Assembly (NCBI GenBank): GCA_903873705.1
Contig: CAIQPK010000048.1
Span: 62,001-126,000, forward strand
Reading direction: 5' to 3'
From: an uncultured Acidobacteriota bacterium
Lineage (GTDB): Bacteria > Acidobacteriota > Terriglobia > Terriglobales > Acidobacteriaceae
Length of the DNA: 64,000 nucleotides
Shown here: in pieces, positions 1 through 8,799 of the stretch
Numbering within the stretch: position 1 is the first letter of the stretch
Layout: each line of letters starts with the position of its first letter
The notes under the pieces: model-generated
What the model was told of the DNA's origin: nothing
Seen by the model: only the letters and a program-made list of their open reading frames with translations
The model's database searches: none
Position numbers and translations under genes: made by a program

Positions 1-1393
1 CTGCCAGCGGGACAAAGAGATATTTTGCCACGCCGCCAAGAAAAAACATCGGCACGAACACGATGCAGATAGCAAGGGTGGAAACGAACGCCGGCATGGC
101 AATCTGGGCCGAGCCGTCGATGATGGCCTGCTCCACCTCCTTGCCTTCTTCAATGTTGCGATTGATATTTTCGATCGCGACGGTAGCGTCGTCGACGAGG
201 ATGCCGACGGCAAGGGCCAGGCCGCCAAGCGTCATGATGTTGATCGTCTCGCCCAGCGCAACCAGCATCAGCAGCGAACAAATGACCGAGAGCGGGATCG
301 AAATGGCGATGATGACGGTGGAGCGCCAGCTGCCCAGAAAGACCAGGATCATGACGGCGGTCAGGATGGCCGCAATCACCGCCTCGCGCACCACGCCGTT
401 GATGGCGCCACGAACAAACACCGACTGGTCGGCAATGGGCTTGAGTTCGAACTCAGGCGGGAGTTGCGATTTGATGAAGGGGATAGCCGCACGGACGTTC
501 GAGATGATGGCGAGCGTGGAGGCGTTACCGACCTTCTGCACGCTCAGCAGCGAGGAGCGCTGGCCGTCGACGCGGACAATGTTCGTCTGGGGCGGATAGC
601 CGTCGCGGACATTGGCGACGTCGTGAACGTAAGTTGTGGAGCCGTTGATGGTGCGGATGGGCAGGTTGCCGAGCGCCTCGATCGTGGTGGGCGCGCTGTT
701 GGTTTCCACCTGGTACTCAAAGTTGCCCATCTTCACTGTCCCGGCAGGAAGGATCAGGTTCTGCTGACCCATGGCGGCAACGACGTCCGCAGAAGACAGT
801 CCGTACTGCTGCAGCTTCTGGGTGTTCAGGTCCACCATCACGGTGCGCGACTTGCCGCCGGCTGGAGCCCCGAGGGCCGCGCCCTGCACCGTGGCCAGGC
901 GAAGGCGTACCGTGTTCTGGCCGTAATCGAACAACTGCTGCTCGGAGAGCCCTTTGCCGGACATCGCTAATTGCAGGATGGGAACGTTGGAAGCGTTGAA
1001 CTGCAGGACGTTGGGCGGATTGGTTCCCTGCGGAAATTGGCGCAGGACCGACTGCGCGTTCGCCGTTACCTGGGCGACGGCCTGGGTGATGTTGACGTTC
1101 GGCTGGAAATAAATCTTGACGACCGAGTTGCCGTTGACGGTCTGAGACTCGGTGTGATCGATATCGTTGACGGTGGTGGTAAGGCTGCGCTCGAAGTTGG
1201 TGGTGAGGCGCTCGCTGAGCTGCTCAGGGGAGAGGCCGGCGTAGCCCCAGACCACTGAAACGACAGGGATGTCGATCGTCGGAAAGATATCGACCGGGGT
1301 TCTCATTACCACTACGGGGCCCAGAATAAACAGGAGCAGGGACATCACGACGAACGTGTAGGGTCTCCTAAGGGCGAGACTGACAATCCACAT
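1..1393 (-). CDS. RND efflux transporter permease (AcrB/MdtB type), N-terminal part
   Basis: Inner-membrane permease of a tripartite RND drug/solute efflux pump. About 464 codons are visible and the gene continues past the left edge. It starts at an ATG preceded by the Shine-Dalgarno AGAGGAG. Residues near the start form TM1, followed by the family motif around VDIFPTIDIPVVSVVW. A periplasmic porter domain follows (residues about 40-330), then TM2-TM4; the TM4 stretch has the conserved LVDDATVAIENI, which contains the Asp residues of the proton relay. The neighbouring glycerate kinase lies 244 bases upstream on the same strand, so this gene probably has its own promoter and starts the pump operon. 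The membrane-fusion partner is not in view. The substrate cannot be read from this fragment. Family assignment is firm. Confidence 0.93.
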   Translation of the reverse strand, partial: MWIVSLALRRPYTFVVMSLLLFILGPVVVMRTPVDIFPTIDIPVVSVVWGYAGLSPEQLSERLTTNFERSLTTTVNDIDHTESQTVNGNSVVKIYFQPNVNITQAVAQVTANAQSVLRQFPQGTNPPNVLQFNASNVPILQLAMSGKGLSEQQLFDYGQNTVRLRLATVQGAALGAPAGGKSRTVMVDLNTQKLQQYGLSSADVVAAMGQQNLILPAGTVKMGNFEYQVETNSAPTTIEALGNLPIRTINGSTTYVHDVANVRDGYPPQTNIVRVDGQRSSLLSVQKVGNASTLAIISNVRAAIPFIKSQLPPEFELKPIADQSVFVRGAINGVVREAVIAAILTAVMILVFLGSWRSTVIIAISIPLSVICSLLMLVALGETINIMTLGGLALAVGILVDDATVAIENINRNIEEGKEVEQAIIDGSAQIAMPAFVSTLAICIVFVPMFFLGGVAKYLFVPLA

Positions 1394-1637
1394 CGATACT
1401 CCTCTTACCGGGCGAGCGCGTTAGCAGGGTGAACCGCGGCGACGCAGCGCGTCGCCGGACTGAAAATAGAGCTGTCAACCCTGCGTATGGGATTCTAGAC
1501 GTTGCAGGTCGCCATTCAGACCCCAAGGGTGTGCGATTTTCGGACGATCACCTCGAAGTCTCGCCAATCAAAGATATTTACCGTGACTCTGACGCCCACG
1601 CAAGCGCTTCCGACACCGAACATATCGCATTGCGAGA

Positions 1638-2966
1638 TTAATGCTCAGCGCGATTCGACAGGAGTATCCGGACGTCCCGCAGATTGTTGCCCGTGGGGCC
1701 GGTAACGATCGTGTCCCCGACCGCCGCCAGATAGGTTCCGGCATCGCAGCGGTCGAGATGAGGCTGCATGGCGAAGCCGAGTCCACGTCCCCGGGGCTGG
1801 GTCGTCGCGTCGACGACGGCGCCAGCCGCGTCGCTGTGACCATCGATGCCGTCTGTACCCGCGCTGAGAATGGTAACGTTGGGCGGCATCGCCACTGCGG
1901 CGCAGTGCAGGCAAAACTGCTGATTACGGCCGCCGACTCCGGGCGAGTCAGGCAAAAGTACTGTTACCTCACCGCCGGAAAGCAGGCAAACCCGGTCCGC
2001 CTCGCCCTGCAGGGCCGCAAGGCGACCCAGGAGGTAGTCGGCCGCTGCCCGGTACTCCTGGTCGTCGCAGGAATTGTCGACCGTCACGACATAGCCGAGG
2101 GCTGTTGCGGCGCGGGCGGCTTCTTCCAGGATGGTGGCGTTCCCCAGCAGCACGGCGGCGTGAGCGTTGCGGAAAGCCGGCGCGTCTGCTTTGGGAGTTT
2201 CCTCCAGGCCGGCGTCGATCAGTGCGCGGAACGATGGGGGAAGGCGCTGGAGGAGGCCGAAGCGGTCGAGGACGGCGAGGCAGTCGGCAACCGTGCTCGT
2301 ATCGGGGAGGCTGGGGCCGGAACCGAGCGCATCAAGCGCCGTGTCGGGGACGTCGGAGATGAGCAGCGTGAGCTTGTCGCGCTCACCTGCCGCCAGGGCG
2401 AGACGGCCGCCCTTGATGCGCGAAAAGTGCTTCCGGACAGCATTGATCTCGGCAATAGATGCTCCCGAGCCGATGAGGAGCCGGTTGAGCGCGATGAGGT
2501 CGTCAAGGGAGACGGTGTCCGAGAGCGGCAGCTCACACATGGCAGACGCTCCGCCGGAGATGAGCAGCAGCACCAGCGCGTCGGAAGCGCAGGCGCGGAC
2601 GGCATCCAGTGCGGCCCGCGCAGCGGCGAGCGAGGCGCCGTTAGGCTCCGGGTGTCCTCCAGCGAAGTACTGCAGATGCTCGCCGACCCGCTGCGGCGGC
2701 GACGGCGCACACACCATGGCGCAACGAGCAAGGCCGCTGGGCAGCAGCACATCGATGGCGTCGAAGAGCGTGGCGCCGGCTTTGCCAATGGAGATGATGC
2801 AGACTTCACTGTAACGGCTGAGATCGTACGCGATTCCTCCCGCATACAGGATGTTCTGATCGCAATGCACCTGGCGCGCGACCGCCGCTGCCACCGTGGC
2901 CTGCGCCATGGCGGTGTGAAAGATAGCGAGGGCGTCGGAACGGCGTTGGGCTGCTGCGGTTGGCAT
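1638..2966 (-). CDS. Glycerate 2-kinase, type-2 (DUF4147 + MOFRL)
   Basis: Phosphorylates D-glycerate, probably to 2-phosphoglycerate, in the cytoplasm, feeding it into lower glycolysis (family knowledge for GckA/TtuD-type kinases). The N-terminal DUF4147 domain has the Gly-rich run ISGGASAM. The C-terminal MOFRL domain contains LSGGEVTV and SAGTDGIDGHSDAAGA. I place the start at the ATG at 2966, giving 442 residues. A 28-residue longer form from an ATG at 3050 is open, but its start codon would overlap the well-supported start of the divergent VOC gene at 3049. Neither start has a strong ribosome binding site. The protein ends close to the RND gene but is separated from it by 244 bases. Alternative name: hydroxypyruvate reductase, an old misannotation for this family. 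Confidence 0.9.
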   Translation of the reverse strand: MPTAAAQRRSDALAIFHTAMAQATVAAAVARQVHCDQNILYAGGIAYDLSRYSEVCIISIGKAGATLFDAIDVLLPSGLARCAMVCAPSPPQRVGEHLQYFAGGHPEPNGASLAAARAALDAVRACASDALVLLLISGGASAMCELPLSDTVSLDDLIALNRLLIGSGASIAEINAVRKHFSRIKGGRLALAAGERDKLTLLISDVPDTALDALGSGPSLPDTSTVADCLAVLDRFGLLQRLPPSFRALIDAGLEETPKADAPAFRNAHAAVLLGNATILEEAARAATALGYVVTVDNSCDDQEYRAAADYLLGRLAALQGEADRVCLLSGGEVTVLLPDSPGVGGRNQQFCLHCAAVAMPPNVTILSAGTDGIDGHSDAAGAVVDATTQPRGRGLGFAMQPHLDRCDAGTYLAAVGDTIVTGPTGNNLRDVRILLSNRAEH

Positions 2967-3048
2967 GGATTCGTTGGCGCGCGGCGCTGCCGAAAAGGGG
3001 CGAGCGCGAAGTGCTCCTGCGATGATTGTAGGATCCTGAAGGGAGAAC

Positions 3049-3495
3049 ATGAGCCTGCCCCAGAATTTTCGCCTGCACCATGTCGGCTACGCCGCCCGGG
3101 AGATCGGGCCCGTCGCCGCGATGTACGTGGCGCGTTTTGGCTACGCCGCGGTCACCGGCATCATTCATGACCCGCTGCAAACCGCACTGGTGCAGTTCCT
3201 GCAACTCGCGGGCCAAGCGACCTACCTGGAAGTCGTGGCGCCCGATGGGCCGGAAAGCAAGCTGGCCGGGGCCGTCAAGCGCGGCGGTCCGCTGAACCAT
3301 CTCTGCTATGCGACACGTGAGCTGGAAGCGGCGATACTCCATCTGGAGAGCACGGGAATGAAGCTGATCTCCGATCCCAAACCGGCTGTGGCGTTTGCCG
3401 GACGGCGGATCTGCTGGCTGATGGGGCAGGACATGCTGCCGATTGAGCTGGTGGAGCTCCAGCATCAGGACGAGGCGTGCGTGCCGGGCGTTTGA
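3049..3495 (+). CDS. VOC (glyoxalase-like) superfamily protein
   Basis: 148-residue protein of the vicinal-oxygen-chelate fold, close in layout to Glyoxalase_4/methylmalonyl-CoA epimerase-like members. Two beta-alpha-beta-beta-beta modules are visible: the first begins LHHVGYAAREIG (His early in strand 1), the second contains LNHLCYATRELE and ends with the acidic strand PIELVEL. These His and Glu positions are the usual metal ligands. The ATG has a good Shine-Dalgarno (AAGGGAG, 5-6 bases upstream). It is divergent from the glycerate kinase and followed tail to tail by a cytochrome gene. Substrate is unknown; epimerase, isomerase or resistance roles are all possible for this family. Confidence 0.82.
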   Translation: MSLPQNFRLHHVGYAAREIGPVAAMYVARFGYAAVTGIIHDPLQTALVQFLQLAGQATYLEVVAPDGPESKLAGAVKRGGPLNHLCYATRELEAAILHLESTGMKLISDPKPAVAFAGRRICWLMGQDMLPIELVELQHQDEACVPGV

Positions 3496-3502
3496 ACGCC
3501 AG

Positions 3503-3931
3503 CTAATGAGCCGATATTTTGGGGAGGACCAGCTTCTCGAGTGCAGGGGCGTCTGAGGGGAGGCAGGTGGCGCCAGCGGGGTACTGGTTGGCCTTGAGGA
3601 TGAAGGCGACGATCTCTACCGTTTCGGCGGGTGTAAGCGATCCGGGTGCGTCAGCTGGCATGGTGTTGCCGATACGGTCGAATAAAACGGAGAGCGACCG
3701 GCCGCTGTATTTCGCGAGGAAGTCCGGCGACGCCAGGGCGGGAATAGGGTCGCCGCCAGCGAGGTCCTGACCGTGGCAGGCGGCGCAACGTTTGGCGTAG
3801 ATGACATTACCGCGTTGCGACTGCGCGGCGGTGTAAAGGCCTGCCTCCGGCCGTGCATCGTCTTGAAGCGCGGCATAAGAGATGGCGAAAGTCAGAACAG
3901 TAAGGTTTAATCCCAGAAGCGCTTTGATCAT
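3503..3931 (-). CDS. Small secreted c-type cytochrome
   Basis: 142-residue mono-heme cytochrome c. The N-terminal hydrophobic segment (residues about 3-20) is an export signal or anchor. The heme motif CAACH lies at residues 49-53, followed by the GQDLAGG loop usual in cytochrome c class I (CccA/Cytochrome_CBB3 families), and a distal Met is available in the TMPAD segment. It would carry electrons in the periplasm. It is monocistronic, convergent with the VOC gene and divergent from the PEBP gene across an AT-rich spacer that contains a 16-bp palindrome. Redox partner is unknown. Confidence 0.88.
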   Translation of the reverse strand: MIKALLGLNLTVLTFAISYAALQDDARPEAGLYTAAQSQRGNVIYAKRCAACHGQDLAGGDPIPALASPDFLAKYSGRSLSVLFDRIGNTMPADAPGSLTPAETVEIVAFILKANQYPAGATCLPSDAPALEKLVLPKISAH

Positions 3932-3956
3932 TCAAATTATTCCTATAACGATAATA

Positions 3957-3972
3957 TACGATTATAATCGTA
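3957..3972. promoter_or_regulatory. Perfect 16-bp palindrome in a divergent promoter region
   Basis: TACGATTATAATCGTA is its own reverse complement. It sits in an AT-rich patch between the divergent cytochrome (start 3931) and PEBP (start 4043) genes, in otherwise GC-rich DNA. A further CGAT half-site lies exactly 10 bases to the left (3949). The form fits an operator for a dimeric helix-turn-helix repressor overlapping a -10 region; no cognate regulator is adjacent. Confidence 0.5.
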
Positions 3973-4042
3973 CCACACGGAATCATGGGTCGCACATCAC
4001 ACTTGTGTCGACCTGGACGTTGCATTTGAGTCAGGAGAAAGA

Positions 4043-4633
4043 ATGATGAAGACCGCATTGAGAATGGCGCTGGCCGCATGGGCACTTTCGTCGTGGAGTG
4101 CCTTAGCGCAAACGCCGGCAGCCCCTGCCACTCGCCCGCCTGGGCTGACGCTCACCACAACGGCTTTTGAAGATGGCGGCATCATTCCCAACAAGTACAC
4201 ACAGTCTTCGCCGGCCGGCACGGCTGTTTCTCCGCCCCTGGCATGGACGAACACTCCGGCCGGCACAGTGAGCTACGTGCTCTTCCTCTTCGATCCCGAT
4301 GCGCCGGTGATGAAGTCGACGTCCAATATCCTGCACTGGATGGCCTTCAATATTCCAGCCGCAACACACAGCCTGCCTGAAGGCGTGCCGGCCGGGCAGG
4401 CAGCACTCGCGGACGGAACGACGCAAGGTCTGAATTTCCGCAGGAACGTCGGCTACATGGGCATGGCGGCGGGAGCGAACGGGCCTTATCACCACTACAC
4501 GTTTGAGTTGGTAGCGCTCGACAGCAAACTCAGCCTACCGCCAGACGCGTCGCGCAAGGACGTGGAGGCGGCCATGGATGGGCACGTCCTGGGTATTGGC
4601 ATTCTGGTTGGCCGATTTCGGCGTCCGCAGTAG
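4043..4633 (+). CDS. YbhB/YbcL-family (PEBP, Raf kinase inhibitor-like) exported protein
   Basis: 196-residue phosphatidylethanolamine-binding-protein fold. A signal peptide (residues 1-22, ending ALA-Q) implies a periplasmic location. The PEBP signature region reads DPDAPVMKSTSNILHWMAFN and the second ligand-pocket strand contains GPYHHYTFELVAL, giving the conserved Asp-Pro-Asp and His residues. The start is the first of two ATGs, preceded by AGGAG 6-7 bases upstream. Biochemical role in bacteria is not settled for this family. It is convergent with the MFS exporter downstream (30-base gap) and shares an upstream palindrome region with the cytochrome gene. Confidence 0.9.
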   Translation: MMKTALRMALAAWALSSWSALAQTPAAPATRPPGLTLTTTAFEDGGIIPNKYTQSSPAGTAVSPPLAWTNTPAGTVSYVLFLFDPDAPVMKSTSNILHWMAFNIPAATHSLPEGVPAGQAALADGTTQGLNFRRNVGYMGMAAGANGPYHHYTFELVALDSKLSLPPDASRKDVEAAMDGHVLGIGILVGRFRRPQ

Positions 4634-4663
4634 GACGTCGCCCATACCTTCACCGCCGCAACC

Positions 4664-6073
4664 TCAGCGAGCGAGCGTTGTCTCCAGCAGGTGGTCGCCT
4701 GCATTGGGCGCGAGAAACAGCGCGTCGACAACGGCGAAGAGCGACAGGCTGGCGGTGAAGAGGAAGGCCAGGTGAAAGTCGGCCAGCGTGGCCGTCTCGT
4801 TAGACCGGCCGTGAAGGAACGTGGCCGCGTGCATGGCGAGCGCGCCAACGGCGATGCCCATGCTCATGGAGAGCTGCACCATCGCGCTGAAGAAGCTGTT
4901 GGCAGCGGACAGACGCTGCTTGGGAACATCGGCAAACGCCAGCGTATAGACCGCGGTGAACTGCATGGAGCGAGTCAGTCCTGAGATGAAGAGGATGCCG
5001 AGGATGATCAGTTTCGGCGTGGTGGGCGTCAGCACGCAAAAGAGCAGCGACGTGACGCCGACCAGCAGGCCGTTGCCGACGAGGATCGCCTTGAAGCGGA
5101 AGTGGCGCAGCAGTCGGGTGGTGAAGAACTTCAGCATGAAGTTGCCGGCAAACAGCGCCAGCAGGTAGCTGCCGGCCTGGAACTCGGTCATGTGGAACGC
5201 CGACTCGAACATGAGCGGGAGCAGGAACGGCGCCACGCTGATCGCGACGCGCGCTGCTGAACCGCCGCTCATGCTGCTGGCGTACGTCTTGATTTTGAAA
5301 GATTCGAGATCGATCAGTGGCGAGGATGACGTCCGCGAAAAGCGCAGGGCAAGCCAGGCCAGCACGGCCGAAAGCGCCAGCGACAGGCCGGCGCGCGCGT
5401 AGTCCGGATGGTCGACGCCGCAGGCTTCGAGGGCGTACAGAAATGCCGTGCAGGCCCCGCCAAAGCAGAGGAACGTCTTCCAGTCGAAGCTCCGGGTCTC
5501 GTGCTCTTTGTCGTTATCGATGAGCAGCCGCGCCAGCAGCAGGGCGATGATGCCGAGCGGCAGGTTGAGGTAGAAGATCCATCGCCAGTTGAGGTACGAC
5601 GTGATGAAGCCGCCAATGGGAGGACCGAGCACCGGCGCGAGCAGGCCGGGCCACGCCACATACGCCAGCGCCCGCACCAGGTCGCTTTTCTCGGTGTTGC
5701 GGAGGACGACCAGGCGGCCGACCGGCACCATCATCGCTCCACCAACCCCCTGTAGTACGCGGGCCGCAAGAAACGCGGGGAGTGTGTGAGTGATGCCGCA
5801 GATGAGCGAGGCAAAGGTAAAGAGGCTGATGGCGGAAAGGAAGACGGTGCGCGCGCCCATGCGGTCGGCCACCCAGCCGCTGATGGGGATGAAGATCGCC
5901 AGCGCCAGCAGGTAGGCTGTCATGCCCACGTTGAGGTTGATGGCATCAACGTGAAAGGCCTTCGCCATCTGCGGCAGCGCGGTGACGATCACCGTGCCGT
6001 CGAGGTTCTCCATGAAGAATGTGCCGGCGACGAGGAGAACGGTATAGGTGGGATGGAATCGGCGACTGGTCAT
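4664..6073 (-). CDS. DHA2-family MFS multidrug exporter (EmrB/QacA type)
   Basis: 469-residue drug:proton antiporter with 14 predicted membrane segments. The N terminus VLLVAGTFFMENLDGTVIVTA is the DHA2 motif D1 with the membrane-embedded Asp. Motif A appears as GWVADRMGAR in the loop between TM2 and TM3. The antiporter motif C lies in VLGPPIGGFI, and WRWIFYLNLPLG follows, all typical of EmrB/LmrB. Expected at the inner membrane exporting lipophilic compounds. No EmrA-type partner is adjacent. It runs from its own 130-base upstream spacer; galE ends just upstream on the same strand. Confidence 0.92.
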   Translation of the reverse strand: MTSRRFHPTYTVLLVAGTFFMENLDGTVIVTALPQMAKAFHVDAINLNVGMTAYLLALAIFIPISGWVADRMGARTVFLSAISLFTFASLICGITHTLPAFLAARVLQGVGGAMMVPVGRLVVLRNTEKSDLVRALAYVAWPGLLAPVLGPPIGGFITSYLNWRWIFYLNLPLGIIALLLARLLIDNDKEHETRSFDWKTFLCFGGACTAFLYALEACGVDHPDYARAGLSLALSAVLAWLALRFSRTSSSPLIDLESFKIKTYASSMSGGSAARVAISVAPFLLPLMFESAFHMTEFQAGSYLLALFAGNFMLKFFTTRLLRHFRFKAILVGNGLLVGVTSLLFCVLTPTTPKLIILGILFISGLTRSMQFTAVYTLAFADVPKQRLSAANSFFSAMVQLSMSMGIAVGALAMHAATFLHGRSNETATLADFHLAFLFTASLSLFAVVDALFLAPNAGDHLLETTLAR

Positions 6074-6202
6074 GGCTCACAAGCGCAATGCGGTCAGGCG
6101 GGATTACGGCCGAAGCATCATCACAGACCTTGAAACCGGCTAAACGTTATCTCCATGATACGTGGCGGCCGCGTTCGTAAAAAGTCTTCGCAGGATTGAC
6201 GG

Positions 6203-7177
6203 TCAGGGCCGGGAGTAGCGCTGCTGGTGCCACTCCCATGCACTGGCGATGATCTCGTTCAGCTCCGAGTGCTGGGGCTGCCAGCCGAGTATGCTGCGCG
6301 CTTGCTCCGAGCTGGCGACCAGGCGTACCGGGTCGCCGGCGCGGCGGCCTTCGATGACCACGGGGATCGGATGGCCGGTGACCACACGCGCGGCCTCAAT
6401 CACTTCCTTCACGGAGAAGCCGCTGCCGTTGCCGAGGTTGAGGATCATGCGGGTGTGCGCGTCCAGGGCATTCAGCGCAAGAATGTGAGCTTCTGCGAGG
6501 TCCTTGATGTGGACGTAGTCGCGGACGCAGGTGCCGTCGGGGGTCGGATAGTCGTCGCCGTAGATGGCGATGCTCTTGCGCCGGCCGAGCGCGACGTCGA
6601 GGATCAACGGGATCAGGTGGGTTTCAGGATCGTGGGCTTCTCCGCGGGACGGCAAAGCACCGCCCACATTGAAGTAACGCAGCGAGGCATAACGCAGACC
6701 GTGGACGCGGTGGAACCACTGCAGCATGTGTTCGACCAGGAGCTTCGACTCGCCATAAGCATTCGACGGCGCCAGCTCAGCGCTCTCTTCGATCGGCGTG
6801 GACTTTGGCTCGCCGTAAACAGCAGCGGTCGAAGAAAAGACGAGACGCCGGACGTTGGCGGCGAGCATGCTTTCGAGCAGCGAGAGCGTGGACGCGGTGT
6901 TATTGCGGAAGTAGGCCTCGGGCCGCTGCATCGATTCGCCGGCTTCGATCAGGGCGGCGAAGTGCATGACGCTGTCGGGCTGTAGGTCGCGAAGCAGTGC
7001 CTCGACCTTGGTGCGGTCAGCGATGTCGGCTTCGACGAAGGCGACGCCCGGAGGCACCTGGCTCCGCGTGCTGCGGCAGAGATTATCGAGTACGGTAACG
7101 CAATGGCCGCGCTCGACCAGGATGGCCGCGACGCTGCCGCCAACATAACCCGCTCCGCCCGTGACGAGGATCTTCAA
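6203..7177 (-). CDS. galE: UDP-glucose 4-epimerase
   Basis: 324-residue extended short-chain dehydrogenase that interconverts UDP-glucose and UDP-galactose in the cytoplasm, supplying sugar for surface polysaccharide and galactose catabolism. The NAD-binding GGAGYVGG motif is at residues 7-14, catalytic Tyr141 and Lys145 lie in YGESK, and the substrate-side segment VRDYVHIKDLAEAH is present. The start is a TTG with a GGAGAAG Shine-Dalgarno 9 or so bases upstream; no better in-frame start is available because the glycine motif begins at residue 7. It stands alone, facing a 419-base gene-free spacer. Confidence 0.93.
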   Translation of the reverse strand: MKILVTGGAGYVGGSVAAILVERGHCVTVLDNLCRSTRSQVPPGVAFVEADIADRTKVEALLRDLQPDSVMHFAALIEAGESMQRPEAYFRNNTASTLSLLESMLAANVRRLVFSSTAAVYGEPKSTPIEESAELAPSNAYGESKLLVEHMLQWFHRVHGLRYASLRYFNVGGALPSRGEAHDPETHLIPLILDVALGRRKSIAIYGDDYPTPDGTCVRDYVHIKDLAEAHILALNALDAHTRMILNLGNGSGFSVKEVIEAARVVTGHPIPVVIEGRRAGDPVRLVASSEQARSILGWQPQHSELNEIIASAWEWHQQRYSRP

Positions 7178-7596
7178 CGGGCCGCTTCTCCGCTACCAGT
7201 AACCATCTTGTGCCGCATTCAGCCTCAACCCTGGGTGATGACTAATTCGTTGCAAAAACTGCGAAGCGCGATGCCCACCATCTCTGTATTCAACGCTCCA
7301 GACGTTACGAGGCAGATGGGGCCGCCTGGCTGAATGTCTCACTGTCATCGTACTGTAGTTGGGCATAAAGCCTGTAGTTTCACTGGCGCCAGGCCGCAAG
7401 GCATAGCGGACATTCCCGGTCACGGATGCGATTTCCGGCCATTTGAGGAACAATTTCCCTCCCGAAAACGTAAATCACCGCTACCGAAAGAACTGTTCCC
7501 TGCGTCTACAGCGCATCGGCCACTAATTTTTGCAGTATTTCCGTCGCATTCAGCGGCAATTGTCTGCCTACTCGGCAACAGATTGAGGAGAGTTTG
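7178..7596. other. 419-base intergenic region between divergent galE and the TIGR03435 block
   Basis: No coding frame with family support was found. Presumably it carries the two divergent promoters. The only structure noticed is a loose pair of GAAC-TTCCC elements at about 7449-7460 and 7491-7501; there is no palindrome or hairpin strong enough to call. Confidence 0.5.
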
Positions 7597-8733
7597 ATGA
7601 AGAAGCTGATGCTGGGCATCGCGGCGTTTATCGCACTGAGCGGCAGTGTTCTGCGAGCGCAGGATTTCACCGGAACATGGCAGGGAACGCTGCACGCGGA
7701 GAAGGACCTGCGCATCATCCTGACGGTGGCAAAGGCCGACGGTAAGCTCAACGCAACCATGTACAGCATCGACCAGGGCGGCCAGCCGATCAAGGCCTCC
7801 GAGGTTACCCAGGAGGGCACGGCAGTCACCTGCACCGTGAGCCTGATCAGCCTGCGCTATACGGGCAAAATGAGCGCCGACGGCAATGCCATCGAGGGAA
7901 CATCGACGCAAGGGACGCAGGCCTTGCCGCTGAACCTGGTGCGCGCCACCAAGGAGACGGCGTGGGAGATTCCACCGCCGCCCGCGCCGCCGAAGATGAT
8001 GGCCGCCGACGCTGACCCGTCGTTCGATGTAGCGACCATCAAACCGAACAACTCCGGCGCGACCAATATGCAGGGTCTGACGGTGCGCGGGCGCAACTTT
8101 GCCACACGAGCCTCATCGTTGATCGATCTGATGGAGTTTGCCTACGGCGTGCAGGCCAAGCAGATTATCGGTGGCCCGGACTGGGCGGAGAAAGACCGCT
8201 ATGACATCGCCGCAGTGCCCGATGTCGAGGGCATCCCGAGCCCCCAGCAGCTCCGCAACATGATTCGCAAGCTGCTCGCCGAACGCTTTCAGCTCAAATT
8301 TCACAACGAAAAGCGCGAGCTACCCGCCTTTGTGCTCTCGATCTCCAAGACCGGGCAGAAGCTCTCGCCGACACAGCTCAACGGGCCGTTGCCGGGCATC
8401 GGCATCCAGGGCGGGAGCGACGGACTTTCACTGCTACTGCGCAATGCCAACATGAGCGACTTCACCGGCTTCCTGCAGTCGCCGGTGCTGGACCGGCCCG
8501 TGATTGACGAGACCGGCATCGCGGGACGCTTCGATTTCAGCGTGAAGTTTACGCCGGACGACTCCCAGTTCCACGGGCATCCACCAGTCCCGCCGTCCAG
8601 TGACGATAAAGCCGAGCCCGCACCCAATCTCTTCGAGGCTATTCAGCAGCAACTGGGTCTCCGGCTGGAAGCGAAGAAGGTACAGGTCGACGTGATGGTG
8701 TTGGATCACGTGGAAAAGCCCTCGCAGAATTAG
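7597..8733 (+). CDS. TIGR03435 family secreted protein with extra N-terminal beta domain
   Basis: 378-residue exported protein. A signal peptide spans residues 1-22 (…LRAQ). Residues about 24-120 form a beta-rich domain starting FTGTWQGTL, of the kind seen in front of some bacterial hydrolases. From about residue 140 the TIGR03435 domain follows: FDVATIKPN, then LIDLMEFAYGV, IIGGPDWAEKDRYDIAA, LLAERFQLKFHNEKRELPAF, RPVIDETGIAGRFDF and a C-terminal QLGLRLEAKKVQVDVMVLDHVEKPS. This family is expanded in Acidobacteriota and has no known function. The ATG at 7597 is preferred over an immediately preceding TTG because GAGGAG lies 6 bases upstream. It heads a same-strand block with a paralogue, a TonB receptor and a VWA protein. 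Confidence 0.9.
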   Translation: MKKLMLGIAAFIALSGSVLRAQDFTGTWQGTLHAEKDLRIILTVAKADGKLNATMYSIDQGGQPIKASEVTQEGTAVTCTVSLISLRYTGKMSADGNAIEGTSTQGTQALPLNLVRATKETAWEIPPPPAPPKMMAADADPSFDVATIKPNNSGATNMQGLTVRGRNFATRASSLIDLMEFAYGVQAKQIIGGPDWAEKDRYDIAAVPDVEGIPSPQQLRNMIRKLLAERFQLKFHNEKRELPAFVLSISKTGQKLSPTQLNGPLPGIGIQGGSDGLSLLLRNANMSDFTGFLQSPVLDRPVIDETGIAGRFDFSVKFTPDDSQFHGHPPVPPSSDDKAEPAPNLFEAIQQQLGLRLEAKKVQVDVMVLDHVEKPSQN

Positions 8734-8799
8734 CAGCAGCAGACGGCATTGGCCGCGGCTTTTGTAAGGCATTATTCAACAGGCAAGGAAGGTGATCGG

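Noticed and set aside
1641-3170. Long open frame (509 codons) on the plus strand
   Set aside because: It mirrors the glycerate kinase on the opposite strand; the translation has no family pattern and the kinase motifs are clear.
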